From Burkholderia glumae LMG 2196 = ATCC 33617 (GTDB lineage: Bacteria; Pseudomonadota; Gammaproteobacteria; Burkholderiales; Burkholderiaceae), in the NCBI RefSeq assembly GCF_000960995.1, contig NZ_CP009434.1:992001-1056000 (forward strand): DNA of 64,000 nt, given 5' to 3'. The position numbers and the translations under genes are program-made. Of the stretch, positions 31,718 through 40,816 are shown piece by piece. The notes beneath the pieces are model-generated. The model was not told where the DNA came from. It made no database searches and saw nothing but the letters and a program-made list of their open reading frames with translations. Positions within the stretch are counted from its first letter, which is position 1; every line of letters starts with the position of its first letter.

Positions 31718-33382
31718 CTATTTCCTGCCGCCGAGTCCGCCGAGCAGGCCGCCCACCAGGTTCGTCACCGGCGAGAGCAGGCCAGTGGACGTGCTGCCCG
31801 AGGCCGTGGCGGTGCCGGCCAGCTTGCCGGTGGCGCCGGCGGCCGTGCCCGTCACCGAGCCGGCGGCCGTGGTGGCGGCCGAACCGGTTGCACCCGCAAC
31901 GATGCCGGCCGCGCCGGTGACGGCGCCTGTCAGCGTGCCGCCCGCGCCGGCCGTCGCGCCGCTGGTGCCGCCCAGCGAACCCTGCACGCCGCCCGTGAGC
32001 GAGCCAGCCAGATTCGTGACCGGCGAGAGCAGGCCGCCGAGGCCCGTCGAGGCGGTGCCGCCGGCCGAGCCGCCGGCGCTGCCCGACAGGCCGCCGAGCA
32101 GGTTTGTGACCGGCGTGAGCAGCGTGCCGAGGCCGGCCACCGTGCCCGAGCCCGAGCCGGGCGAGCTGCCGCCGCTGGTGCCGCCGAGCGTGGCGCCGAG
32201 GCCGAGGTTCAGGCCGAGCGAGCCGGTCGGGTTCAGCAACGGCGAGAGCGGGTTGGTGGCCGAGCCCGTCAGCAGGCCGCCCGTGCTCGTGACGGTGTTG
32301 CCGAGCTGCGTGACCACCTTGCCGAGATCCTGGCCGAGCGGGTTGCCGCTGGCGTTGGCCAGCGCCGCGCCGGCGCTGCCGAGGCCCGCGCCGAGGGTGC
32401 CGAGCAGGCTGTTGACGGGGGCGCCGAGGCCGGTGGCCGTGCCCACCGTCTGGGTCACGCCGGACACGGCGTTGGTGATCGGGTTGATCAGCGAGCCGGC
32501 CTGCGTCTCGATCTGCTGCACCGGTGTGCTCGATAGCGTGGTGCCGAGGCCCGTGCCGGCGCTGCCGACCACCCCGCCCACCGTGCCCACGAGCGAGCCG
32601 AGCGCCTGCGTGACCGGGGCGAGCGGCGCGAGCGGGCCGCCGCCGAGCGCGGCCACCCCGTTGCCGAGCGATTGGACCGCGGTGGCCGCATCCGATACGA
32701 GGTTGGCGCTCGAGCCCAGCGTCGGGCCGAGCGGGTTCGACGCCGTGCCGACTTGGCCGAGGCCGGCCGCGAGCCCGTTGCCGAGCGAGACCACGCCGCT
32801 GCCGAGGCTCGACACCGCGCTGCCGACATTGGCCGTGGTGCCGGCCGCGACCGGCAGCGAGCTGGCCTCCACGGCCTGGCCCCCGTCGACGACGGTCTGG
32901 CCGGTCGCGGTGACGACGTTGCCGAGCTGGGTGAAAACCGTGCCGAGTGGAGTGCTGGCGGTGCCGGAAGTGCCCGAGGTGCCCGAGGTGCCGGAAGTGC
33001 CGGAAGTGCCGGAAGTGCCGGAAGTGCCCGAGGTGCCCGAGGTGCCCGAGGTGCCCGAGGTGCCCGAAGTACCCGAAGTACCCGAAGTACCCGAAGTACC
33101 CGAAGTACCCGAAGTACCCGAAGTACCCGAAGTACCCGAAGTACCCGAAGACCCGCCCGAAGTTCCACCCGAAGTTCCACCCGAAGTTCCACCCGAAGTT
33201 CCACCCGAAGTTCCACCCGACGTCGTGCCGGAGATCAGGCCCGAGGTGCCGCCCGACGTCGATTGCACGCCGAGCTGGCCGCCGCTAGGCGTCGTCAGCG
33301 CGTCGCTGCCGCCGCAGCCTTGCAGGGCGAGCATCGACGATATGCCGACTGCGATCGCGGTTTTGTTGAGTAGCGTATACAT
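31718..33382 (-). CDS. Gly-Thr-Ser repeat lipoprotein (collagen-like, low complexity)
   Basis: The 554-residue product has a lipoprotein signal (LALQGC, Cys about residue 22). Five GGTS units and about twenty GTS units follow (residues about 50-140), then a long Gly/Leu/Val/Thr-rich region. Three related motifs, (S/T)PVTNL(A/L/V)G, recur near the C-terminus, which ends GLLGGLGGRK. Burkholderia carry collagen-like Gly-X-Y repeat proteins; this one has the Gly-X-Y spacing but no proline, so a collagen helix is uncertain. It is probably a surface protein. The DNA repeats are 9 and 12 bp, so copy changes would keep the frame. Confidence 0.75.
   Translation of the reverse strand: MYTLLNKTAIAVGISSMLALQGCGGSDALTTPSGGQLGVQSTSGGTSGLISGTTSGGTSGGTSGGTSGGTSGGTSGGSSGTSGTSGTSGTSGTSGTSGTSGTSGTSGTSGTSGTSGTSGTSGTSGTSGTSGTSGTSGTSGTASTPLGTVFTQLGNVVTATGQTVVDGGQAVEASSLPVAAGTTANVGSAVSSLGSGVVSLGNGLAAGLGQVGTASNPLGPTLGSSANLVSDAATAVQSLGNGVAALGGGPLAPLAPVTQALGSLVGTVGGVVGSAGTGLGTTLSSTPVQQIETQAGSLINPITNAVSGVTQTVGTATGLGAPVNSLLGTLGAGLGSAGAALANASGNPLGQDLGKVVTQLGNTVTSTGGLLTGSATNPLSPLLNPTGSLGLNLGLGATLGGTSGGSSPGSGSGTVAGLGTLLTPVTNLLGGLSGSAGGSAGGTASTGLGGLLSPVTNLAGSLTGGVQGSLGGTSGATAGAGGTLTGAVTGAAGIVAGATGSAATTAAGSVTGTAAGATGKLAGTATASGSTSTGLLSPVTNLVGGLLGGLGGRK
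32967..33218. repeat. tandem 9-bp and 12-bp repeat array inside the lipoprotein gene
   Basis: From about 32967 to 33146 there are about twenty 9-bp units of three variants. Nine consecutive perfect GAAGTACCC copies occupy 33066-33146. At 33159-33218 are five perfect 12-bp copies of GAAGTTCCACCC. On the coding (minus) strand these encode Gly-Thr-Ser and Gly-Gly-Thr-Ser. Perfect identity of neighbouring copies indicates recent slippage. Confidence 0.95.
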
Positions 33383-33872
33383 GGCGTCCTCACACGGAAA
33401 TGATGTTCCCGAGCGAGCAGCTGCAAAAGTCGAGCCATGTCGTCTATCAGCCAAGGATGGCGCGATACGCCGAATTTTCTGCTTTCCAACCCGTAATGTG
33501 CGGTGATAGATGCGTCTTGGATGCCGGATCGCCAACGGCAGCGCCCGGATGTTCCCGGCCCGTGCTACGTAACACGCGCGACGGCGCCGTAACGGTCCGA
33601 GGTGCCGAGGAGGCGATCATATGGCCGGCGCGCCACCGCGATCCGGACGGCGTGGTGCACCCGCGAGGCGCGGACCGGGAACCCGCGTGGCAGGCGCAAC
33701 CAGGGCGGGACCAAGAGACTCGGTGCGCGCGCAGGATCGGGCAAGCGCATGCCGCGCGCGGCATGCGATGCGAAGCGCGGGACGGCGATAGGGCCAGGAG
33801 CGGCGGGCCGGCGGCGCGGCCGCGCCGGTCGCACGGCGGCCCGCCGCCGCGCATGATCGCGGCGTTACGCCT
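33383..33872. other. intergenic region upstream of the repeat lipoprotein
   Basis: These 490 bases lie between the otsA stop and the lipoprotein start, both minus strand. It should contain the lipoprotein promoter. A near-perfect 14-bp dyad, GTGCTACGTAACAC (33562-33575), is the only symmetric element noted. GC-rich open frames here lack credible starts and I regard them as shadows. Confidence 0.45.
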
Positions 33873-35279
33873 TCAAACCAGCCCGGCGGGCCGTCGCGTC
33901 GGCGGGATCGGCGCGTCGTCGAGCGCATCGAGGAAGCCGTTGCTCCACCAATGCACGTCGTACTTGCGGATCTCTTCGAGCAGCGCCGCATGGCGCCGCA
34001 CGCGTTCCTCCAGCGGCATCGTCAGCGCGGCGTGGATCGCGCGCGCGGTGCCCTGGATGTCGTAGGGATTCACGAGCAGCGCGTCGGTCAGCTGCTCGGC
34101 GGCGCCGGCGAAGCGCGAGAGCACCAGCACGCCCGGGTCCTTCGCGTCCTGCGCGGCGATGAATTCCTTGGCCACCAGGTTCATGCCGTCGCGCAGCGGC
34201 GTGACGAGCGCCACGCGGCTCGCGCGATAGAGGCCCGGCAGCGAGGTGCGGTCCAGGCTGCGGTGGATGTAGCGTACCGGCATCCAGTCGAGTTCGCCGT
34301 AGTCGCCATTCACGGAGCCGCACAGCGAATCCATTTCCTGGCGCAACTGGTCATAGGCGTCCACGTCCTCGCGGCTGGGCGCGGCGATCTGGATCAGCGT
34401 GGCGCTCTGGCGCATTTCCGGGTAGCGGTCGAGCATTTCGCGGAACGCCTGCACGCGCTGCGGCAGCCCTTTCGAGTAATCGAGCCGGTCCACGCCGAGC
34501 AGCAGCTTGCGGCGCGAGTATTCGTCGCGCATCTGTTCGTAGACGTTGAGGCCGTCGTCGTCGGTGGCCATCTGCGAGAAGCCGTCGACGTCGATGCCGA
34601 TCGGGAACGCGCCGACGCGGATGGTGCGGCCGAAGGCGCGCAGCCGCTCGCCGTCGATCAGTTGCGCCTCGGCCTCGGCCTCGGCGTAGCGCACGAAGTG
34701 GGTGACGTCGGTATGCGCCTGGAAGCCGACCAGGTCGTAGGCGAACAGCGAGCGCATCAGCCATTCGTGTTCGGGGATGGCGGCCATGATCTGCGGCGGC
34801 GGCACGGGGATGTGCAGGAAGAAGCCGATGCGGTTGCGGCAGCCCTGGGCGCGCAGTTCGGTGGCGAGCGGGATCAGGTGATAGTCGTGGACCCAGAGCA
34901 CGTCGTCGGGCTCGAGCAGGGGCAGCAGCTTCTGGGCGAACAGCCGGTTCACGCGGCGATAGCCGTCGCTGAACTGCACGTCGAAGTTGGCGAGGTCGAG
35001 CCGGTAATGGAACACCGGCCAGAGCACGTTGTTGGAGTAGCCGAGATAGAACGCGTCGTAGTCGCGCTGCGACATGTCGATGGTGGCGAGCCGCATGTTG
35101 CCCACTTCGCGCGTCTGCACTGGCTGGGTAGCCGGGTCGGCTTCGGTGAGCTTGCCGCTCCAGCCGAACCAGATGCCGCCGCGCTGCTGCAGACTCTCGT
35201 TCAGCGCGACGGCCAGGCCGCCCGGCGCTTCATTGTCCGGGTCGGCGGTACGGTTCGATACGACGATGAGACGGCCCAC
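33873..35279 (-). CDS. otsA: trehalose-6-phosphate synthase
   Basis: A 468-residue GT20 glycosyltransferase joining UDP-glucose and glucose-6-phosphate. Motifs: N-terminal SNRTADPDNEAPGGLA with the substrate loop, WVHDYHLIP, GVDRLDYSKGLPQR (phosphate-binding Arg and Lys) and TPLRDGMNLVAKEF near the nucleotide site. The start is GTG at 35279, supported by an AGGAGG seven bases upstream. Trehalose protects against osmotic and desiccation stress. No otsB phosphatase is adjacent in this window. Confidence 0.95.
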   Translation of the reverse strand: MGRLIVVSNRTADPDNEAPGGLAVALNESLQQRGGIWFGWSGKLTEADPATQPVQTREVGNMRLATIDMSQRDYDAFYLGYSNNVLWPVFHYRLDLANFDVQFSDGYRRVNRLFAQKLLPLLEPDDVLWVHDYHLIPLATELRAQGCRNRIGFFLHIPVPPPQIMAAIPEHEWLMRSLFAYDLVGFQAHTDVTHFVRYAEAEAEAQLIDGERLRAFGRTIRVGAFPIGIDVDGFSQMATDDDGLNVYEQMRDEYSRRKLLLGVDRLDYSKGLPQRVQAFREMLDRYPEMRQSATLIQIAAPSREDVDAYDQLRQEMDSLCGSVNGDYGELDWMPVRYIHRSLDRTSLPGLYRASRVALVTPLRDGMNLVAKEFIAAQDAKDPGVLVLSRFAGAAEQLTDALLVNPYDIQGTARAIHAALTMPLEERVRRHAALLEEIRKYDVHWWSNGFLDALDDAPIPPTRRPAGLV

Positions 35280-35493
35280 AGAGATACCTCCTGATAGCGA
35301 TGGCGAATGATGGCGCGACCGGCCCGCGGAACACGTCGCGCGGGCGGGCCGGATGAGGCGGGTCGGACGGGGCGGGCCGGCGGCGCGGGGCCGGCACGCG
35401 GAGACGGCCGCAGGGTGTGCCGTCGGGCGGGCACGGCGTGATGCTAGGCGCGCCGCGCCGCGAGCGGACGACGGATAGGCTCAGCGTACACCA

Positions 35494-35880
35494 TCAATAA
35501 GACGCGCGTTTGCGCAAGCAACCGAGCGTCGCATCGGGCAGCGTGGTCAGCAGCGTGTGGATCGCGAAATTCAGGTCTGCCCGGGCGAGGTCGAACCAGA
35601 CGGCCATCCGGTCGCGGTGCGCGTCGATGTGCGAGACGTAGACGCCGATCGGCGAGCGCAGCAGCGCGCGCCGCTGCGAGCCCAGGTAGTCGGCGGTGCC
35701 TTCGAGCGTGACGGGCAGCAGCACGCGGGCTGCGCCGTCGCGGGCGGCGGCCGCGGCCGGCGGCGAGGCGGGCCGGACGGCGCGCGTCGGGCCGACGCCG
35801 GCGACCGGGCGGCGCGCGCGCAGCGCCGGCGCGGCGGAGGAGGACGGGGCGGACGGACTGGCGGTGCGATGGACGGGCAT
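35494..35880 (-). CDS. conserved-looking hypothetical protein
   Basis: The 128-residue product has a disordered Ala/Pro/Ser-rich first half. The second half is more ordered: RVLLPVTLEGTADYLG, SPIGVYVSHIDAHRDRMAVWF and DLNFAIHTLLTTLPDATLGC (given in parts). It looks like a small alpha/beta domain. I do not recognise a family. It precedes otsA on the same strand with a 214-base gap. Function unknown. Confidence 0.55.
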   Translation of the reverse strand: MPVHRTASPSAPSSSAAPALRARRPVAGVGPTRAVRPASPPAAAAARDGAARVLLPVTLEGTADYLGSQRRALLRSPIGVYVSHIDAHRDRMAVWFDLARADLNFAIHTLLTTLPDATLGCLRKRASY

Positions 35881-36144
35881 GACAGGAGCGGCGAGCCGCG
35901 GTTACGAACACGCCACCACGTTACGCGCGTGCGCGTAAACGGCTTGCAAAAAAACGGCCGGGCTCGGCAAAGATGCGATTACACGGGCGCGGCGGCGGCT
36001 GGCGCAGCGGCGACGGGCGAACGACGGCAGGGCGCGCGCCTGGGAAACGGTGCGGGGCGAACGGTACGAACACGCAGCGTAGCAAACCGCGTGCCTGAAA
36101 GATGGAGCGATGGGCAGCCTTTTGCCGGCCCGGACGCCGGCACC

Positions 36145-36603
36145 TCAGCCTGCCGGACCGGGCCCCTCGCCGCGCTGCCGGCTTGCGAGGAATTCCATGA
36201 CCAGCGCGATCGCCGCGCGGCAGGATTCGGCGTCGAAGCTATGGATCGAGCTGGCCGGATCGAGGCCGAGCCGGGTGGCGAGCCAGCGGATGCCGCGCGC
36301 GCGGGCCTCGAACGCATTGCAGCCGTCGCGGCGCATCTTGGCGGCGACGAGCGGCTCGAGCGCCGCGTGCAGGTCCGACTTCGCCTGCCGCAATTCGGCG
36401 TTCGCCAGGCGGCCGAGCGGCACGTGGCGGCGGCTGCGCGGGAATACGCCGATCCAGGCGTCGCACGGCGGGCAGATCCACAGCTCGCCGTGTTCGTCGC
36501 GATACGGATAGGCGGCATCGCCGAAGCGCGCGAGTTGCGCCTTCGCGCCGCAATAGTTGCAGACGGGTTGAGGCAGGGCGGGAACGGGGCGGCCAACGCG
36601 CAT
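36145..36603 (-). CDS. DUF3268-type zinc-finger protein
   Basis: A 152-residue protein with a two-Cys-pair zinc finger: CNYCGAKAQL at residues about 15-24 and ICPPCDAWIGVF about 25 residues later. HVPLGRLANAELRQAKSDLHAALEPL (in parts) then matches the DUF3268 zinc-finger domain pattern. Start ATG 36603 was chosen as the Met just before the finger. The family is small and its function is not established; the finger may bind nucleic acid or protein. Confidence 0.72.
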   Translation of the reverse strand: MRVGRPVPALPQPVCNYCGAKAQLARFGDAAYPYRDEHGELWICPPCDAWIGVFPRSRRHVPLGRLANAELRQAKSDLHAALEPLVAAKMRRDGCNAFEARARGIRWLATRLGLDPASSIHSFDAESCRAAIALVMEFLASRQRGEGPGPAG

Positions 36604-36826
36604 GGCGGGGGATCGGGCGAGCGGGATCGGAGTGGAGCCAGCCCACAGTATACGGATCTCGTCGCGCGGTTCGCACGAGGGCGAGCTCCGGGTCGCCGGG
36701 GCATGCGCTGCGTCATGCCGGCCGCGCGCCGGCCGGCACGGCGCGCTCGCACCGGGCGCGGTCGGCCGGCCCGCCATCCGCGGGCCGCCGCCCGGGGTGC
36801 CGGCATATCGCCGGCAAGCCGGCCCC

Positions 36827-38356
36827 TCAGGCGAGCACGACGCCTTGCGGATCGCAGATACGGTTGCGGCCCGCCGTTTTCGCGTGGTAGAGCGCGGTAT
36901 CGGCGAGGCTCACGAACGCGAGGTCGCTCGCCACCGGCGTGTCGCCCGAGGTGACGACGCCGATGCTGACGGTGACGCGGCCGTGGCGGCTCGTCGAGTG
37001 CGGGATCGCCAGTTCGTAGATCGAGTCGCGCATGTGCTCGCCGATGTGGGTGGCGCCGGCCGCGTCGGTTTCGGGCAGCGTCACCACGAACTCCTCGCCG
37101 CCGTAGCGCGCCACGCTGTCGGACGGGCGCCGCACGCATTGCGTCAACACGCGGCCCACCTCGCGCAGCACCTCGTCGCCGGCCGGGTGCCCGTAGCGAT
37201 CGTTGTAGGCCTTGAACTGGTCGATGTCGACGAACAGCAGCGACAGCGGCTTGCCGGTACGTTGCGCCCGCAACCATTCGCTGTGCAGCGTGGCATCGAA
37301 CGCGCGACGGTTGCCGAGCCCGGTCAGCGCGTCGGTGCGCACCAGCCGGTGCAACTGCTGCTCGGCCTTCTGGCGCAGGCGCAGCTCGTGCGACAGCAGC
37401 ACCGCGCCGGCCAGCACGACGACCGAGAACACCGTCACGATCAGGCCGAGCCACCCGGCGCGGCGCCGCCATTCCAGGTAGATGTCGTCCTCGGCGGGCG
37501 CCACGTTGACGATGATCGGCAGCGTCGACAGCCGCCGGAACACATAGAGCCGGCGGGTGCCGTCGAGCTTGGCGAAGCCGGCCACCGAGCCCGACGGATG
37601 GACCATCGCGTTGCGATACACGATGGTGTTGCTGACGTCGCGGCCCACCATGGCCTGGTCGAACGGCAGCCGCGTGATCAGCGCGCCGTTGGTGCCGATC
37701 ACCGACGCCGAGCCGTGCGGGCCGACCGACAGCCCGTCGAGCAGCGAGCGGAAATAGTCGACGCTGAGCGCGCCCACCACCACGCCGCCGAACGAGCCGT
37801 CTGCGTTGTCGATGCGCCGCGTGAGCGTGATGATCGGCATGCCGCGGTGCATCGGCGAGGCGAACGGCCGGCTGATGTAAAGGCCAAGCCCGGGATGGTC
37901 GCGATGGATCGCGACGTCCTCCCGCATCGCTAGGTTGCCGGCCGGCGGCGTGTCGGAGCGCGAATCGAGCACGATGTTGCCGTGCGCGTCGACCACGTAA
38001 ATGGTGCCGAGATGGCGGCCGGTGGTGGCGCGATCGAACAGCACGAGGTTGCGCAGATGCGGCGGCAGCGCCATCACCTGCGGCTGGCGCATGCCGTCCG
38101 TCACGGCCTGCAGCGACAGGTCGTATTGCTCGATGCTGCGCGCGATGTCGCGTTCCAGCACCAGCACCAGGTTGCGTGCATTGCTCTGCGCGCGCTGGTA
38201 GGCGTCCGAGCGCGACTGGTAGAGCACGAGCGCGCTCAGGGTCCAGAAGAACGCCAGCAGCAGCGCGCCGGCGATCAGGACGCCGTTCGGCGTCAGCAGG
38301 CGCGCGGGATGCATCTTCGAAAGAAGACGCGGCGAATCGGGCTGGCGATCGGGCAT
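36827..38356 (-). CDS. diguanylate cyclase with periplasmic sensor (Cache-like) and GGDEF domain
   Basis: A 509-residue membrane sensor. TM1 is at about residues 26-48 and TM2 at about 315-335, flanking a periplasmic domain of double-Cache type (TIYVVDAHGNIVLDSRSD). The GGDEF domain has the active motif GGEEF at 419-423. An RPSD at 410-413, five residues upstream, gives the inhibitory I-site, so product feedback is likely. It makes cyclic di-GMP in response to an external signal, probably a small molecule. No EAL domain. It stands alone. Confidence 0.92.
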   Translation of the reverse strand: MPDRQPDSPRLLSKMHPARLLTPNGVLIAGALLLAFFWTLSALVLYQSRSDAYQRAQSNARNLVLVLERDIARSIEQYDLSLQAVTDGMRQPQVMALPPHLRNLVLFDRATTGRHLGTIYVVDAHGNIVLDSRSDTPPAGNLAMREDVAIHRDHPGLGLYISRPFASPMHRGMPIITLTRRIDNADGSFGGVVVGALSVDYFRSLLDGLSVGPHGSASVIGTNGALITRLPFDQAMVGRDVSNTIVYRNAMVHPSGSVAGFAKLDGTRRLYVFRRLSTLPIIVNVAPAEDDIYLEWRRRAGWLGLIVTVFSVVVLAGAVLLSHELRLRQKAEQQLHRLVRTDALTGLGNRRAFDATLHSEWLRAQRTGKPLSLLFVDIDQFKAYNDRYGHPAGDEVLREVGRVLTQCVRRPSDSVARYGGEEFVVTLPETDAAGATHIGEHMRDSIYELAIPHSTSRHGRVTVSIGVVTSGDTPVASDLAFVSLADTALYHAKTAGRNRICDPQGVVLA

Positions 38357-38568
38357 TGAGTGGCTGGCGGAACGGATCGGGCGACGTCGCGGCGCGTGGC
38401 ATGCGTGCCGCGGCGGCGTGCAGACGGGATCAATTATCGGAGCAAAACGGCCCGGCCAGATCGGCTCGACACAGTTCGTGGCGCATGCGGCACACTGTTT
38501 TACGTTGCTGCACTGCAGCATCGGCCCTGGGGCGAGACCCTTAGCCCGCGAGCGGGACCGCCGCCCGG

Positions 38569-39420
38569 TCAGAGGCTCAGGTCCGACAGCAGCTGATCGG
38601 CCAGGAAGTCGCACGGCGGCCGGTTCGAGCGCGCGCTGCGCGCGAGCACGATGTCGAGATCGGGCAGCGGCGGCAGGCCGTGCGCCGGTCCCTGCTGCGA
38701 GAAGTGGGCAGGCACCGCGCAGCGCGCCAGCGGCGCCACCGCGAGCCCCGCCTCCACCATGCTGAAGAGGCCCATCAGGCTCGGGCTTTCGTATGAGGTG
38801 CGAGACGCGATGCCGACGGCCTCGAGCGCGCGGATCGCGTTGGCGCGCGCCACGCTGCCGGTGCCGAACAGCGCCACCGGCAGGGGCCGCTCGTCCCACA
38901 CCGCGCCGCCCGACGGCGGGCCGGCCCAGACCATCGGCTCGGTGCGCACGAACGCGCCGTTCAGCCCGCGCATGCGCGTCACGCAGGCCAGGTCGATCTT
39001 GTTGTCCTTCAGGAGCGGCGCGAGCGCCCGGCTCGGCAGGCACACCACCTGGATCTCCACCTTCGGATAGCGTGCCGAGAACTTGCGCAGCACCGGCGGC
39101 AGCAGCGAGGACGCGTACTCGTCGGGCACGCCGATCGTCACGCGCCCCTTCACCTCCGGATGCACGATCGCGGCCCAGGCCTCGTCGCGCAGCGCCAGCA
39201 GGCGGCGGGCGTAGGCCACGAGCGTCTCGCCGTCGGGCGTCGGCATCACGCTGCGCGGGCCGCGCACGAACAGCGACTTGCCGAGCGACTGCTCCAGCGC
39301 GCGGATCTGCATGCTCAGCGCCGACTGGGAGCGATGCACGCGGGCCGCGCCGCGCACGAAGCTGCCCGCTTCCGCCACGGCCACCACCATGGCCAGCACG
39401 TCGAGGTCCAGTGCCTTCAT
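38569..39420 (-). CDS. LysR-family transcriptional regulator next to an aminotransferase
   Basis: The 283-residue product has a standard LysR helix-turn-helix (residues about 3-60: VAEAGSFVRGAARVHRSQSALSMQIRALEQ, in parts). The effector domain starts near KGRVTIGVPDEYASSLLP. The Met of MKALDLD (39420) is used; another Met two codons earlier is possible. It is divergent from a type-Ic aspartate aminotransferase across 131 bases, in which ATCAG-AAAAA-CTGAT (39425-39439) is a good LysR site just before its own start. Likely controls that gene and itself. Confidence 0.86.
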   Translation of the reverse strand: MKALDLDVLAMVVAVAEAGSFVRGAARVHRSQSALSMQIRALEQSLGKSLFVRGPRSVMPTPDGETLVAYARRLLALRDEAWAAIVHPEVKGRVTIGVPDEYASSLLPPVLRKFSARYPKVEIQVVCLPSRALAPLLKDNKIDLACVTRMRGLNGAFVRTEPMVWAGPPSGGAVWDERPLPVALFGTGSVARANAIRALEAVGIASRTSYESPSLMGLFSMVEAGLAVAPLARCAVPAHFSQQGPAHGLPPLPDLDIVLARSARSNRPPCDFLADQLLSDLSL

Positions 39421-39424
39421 GATC

Positions 39425-39439
39425 ATCAGAAAAACTGAT
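39425..39439. promoter_or_regulatory. LysR-type dyad between regulator and aminotransferase genes
   Basis: ATCAG-N5-CTGAT forms a perfect 15-bp dyad containing the T-N11-A LysR core. Another CTGAT lies at 39466-39470. Placed five bases from the LysR start codon, it fits autoregulation. Confidence 0.5.
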
Positions 39440-39551
39440 TGAAAGCGTCAATATAACTCGTTTGTCTGATGGATGGCCGGCGCGCATACTGGTTGGTCCG
39501 GTAGTTCCTGGACAGCCCCCAGACGCCGCGACGCGGCAGGAGCCACGATCG

Positions 39552-40760
39552 ATGTTTTCGACCTATGACGGATTCCGGCAACGAGGCATGCGCCTCGACA
39601 TCTCGCGCGGCAAGCCCGCGCCCGAGCAACTCGATCTGGCGACGCAGCTGTTCGCGGCGGCGGGCGACCCCGGCCACGTCGCGCGCGACGGCACCGATTG
39701 CCGGAATTATGGGGGCGGGCTCGGCCTGCCGGAAGCGCGCGAGTTCGGCGCGGCCCTGCTCGGTGTCGAGGCGGCGCACGTCGTGGCGGCCGGCAATTCG
39801 AGCCTGGCGCTGATGCACGACGTGCTCGCGTTCGCCGCGCTGCACGGCCTGCCGGGCGGCACCGCGTGGCGCGACGGCCGCGCGGCGATGCTGTGTCCGG
39901 TGCCCGGCTACGACCGGCATTTCACCGTCTGCGAGGCGCTCGGCATCCGCATGATCGCCGTGCCGATGCGCGACGACGGCCCCGACATGGCGGTGGTCGA
40001 GTCGCTGGTGCGCGACGACGCGTCGATTCGCGGGATCTGGTGCGTGCCGCTCTACAGCAACCCGACCGGCGCGATCTATTCGGCCGAGACGGTGCGGCGG
40101 CTTGCGGCGATGCCGGCCGCAGCAGCCGATTTCGTGCTGATGTGGGACGACGCGTACCGGTTTCATCACCTCGGCGACACGCCGCACACCACACCGAACG
40201 TCATCGAGGCCTGCGCGGCGGCCGGCCATCCCGATCGCGCGATCGTGTTCGCCTCGCTGTCGAAGGTGACGCTGGCCGGCGCGGGCGTGGCGTTCCTCGC
40301 CGCGTCGCCGCGCAACGTCGAATGGTGGGCCCGGCATGCCGGCGCGCGCTCGATCGGACCGGACAAGCTCAACCAGTTGCGGCACGTGCATGCGCTGCGC
40401 GACCGGGCCGGCGTGGAGGCGCTGATGGCGCGGCACCGCGCGCTGCTGCGGCCGAAGTTCGAGGCGGTGGAGGCGGCGTTCGCCGCGCGGCTGTCCGGGC
40501 TGCCCGGCGTGGCGTGGACGCGCCCGCAGGGCGGCTATTTCGTCAGCCTGCAGGTGCCGCCCGGGCACGCGAAGCGGGTGGTCGCGCTGGCCGCGGCGGC
40601 GGGGCTGGTGCTGACGCCGGCCGGTGCCGCGTATCCGTATGGCGACGATGCCGACGACCGCCACCTGCGCATCGCGCCGTCGTTCCCCTCGCTCGAGGCG
40701 GTGCGTCTGGCCGCCAACGGGATCTCGGTGTCGGTGCGCCGGGCGCTGGAGCTGGATTGA
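39552..40760 (+). CDS. type-Ic aspartate aminotransferase-like PLP enzyme
   Basis: A 402-residue aminotransferase whose motifs match the Corynebacterium-type (subgroup Ic) aspartate aminotransferases: AAGNSSLALMHD, CPVPGYDRHF, VPLYSNPTGAIYS, MWDDAYRFHHL and SLSKVTLAGAGVAF. Lys238 is the PLP Schiff-base lysine. These are distinct from classical AspC. Start ATG 39552 has an AGGAG about 11 bases upstream. It would exchange amino groups between aspartate or a related amino acid and 2-oxoglutarate in the cytoplasm. Divergent from a LysR regulator, so expression is probably regulated by a nitrogen compound. Confidence 0.88.
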   Translation: MFSTYDGFRQRGMRLDISRGKPAPEQLDLATQLFAAAGDPGHVARDGTDCRNYGGGLGLPEAREFGAALLGVEAAHVVAAGNSSLALMHDVLAFAALHGLPGGTAWRDGRAAMLCPVPGYDRHFTVCEALGIRMIAVPMRDDGPDMAVVESLVRDDASIRGIWCVPLYSNPTGAIYSAETVRRLAAMPAAAADFVLMWDDAYRFHHLGDTPHTTPNVIEACAAAGHPDRAIVFASLSKVTLAGAGVAFLAASPRNVEWWARHAGARSIGPDKLNQLRHVHALRDRAGVEALMARHRALLRPKFEAVEAAFAARLSGLPGVAWTRPQGGYFVSLQVPPGHAKRVVALAAAAGLVLTPAGAAYPYGDDADDRHLRIAPSFPSLEAVRLAANGISVSVRRALELD

Positions 40761-40816
40761 CGGCGGCGGCCGCCTGACGGCAGGCGGCATGTCACCGGAG
40801 GCTCATGGCCGGATCT

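Noticed and set aside
32967..33218. CRISPR-like array
   Set aside because: Repeats are 9 and 12 bp with no spacers and lie inside a coding frame, encoding Gly-Thr-Ser. It is a protein repeat.
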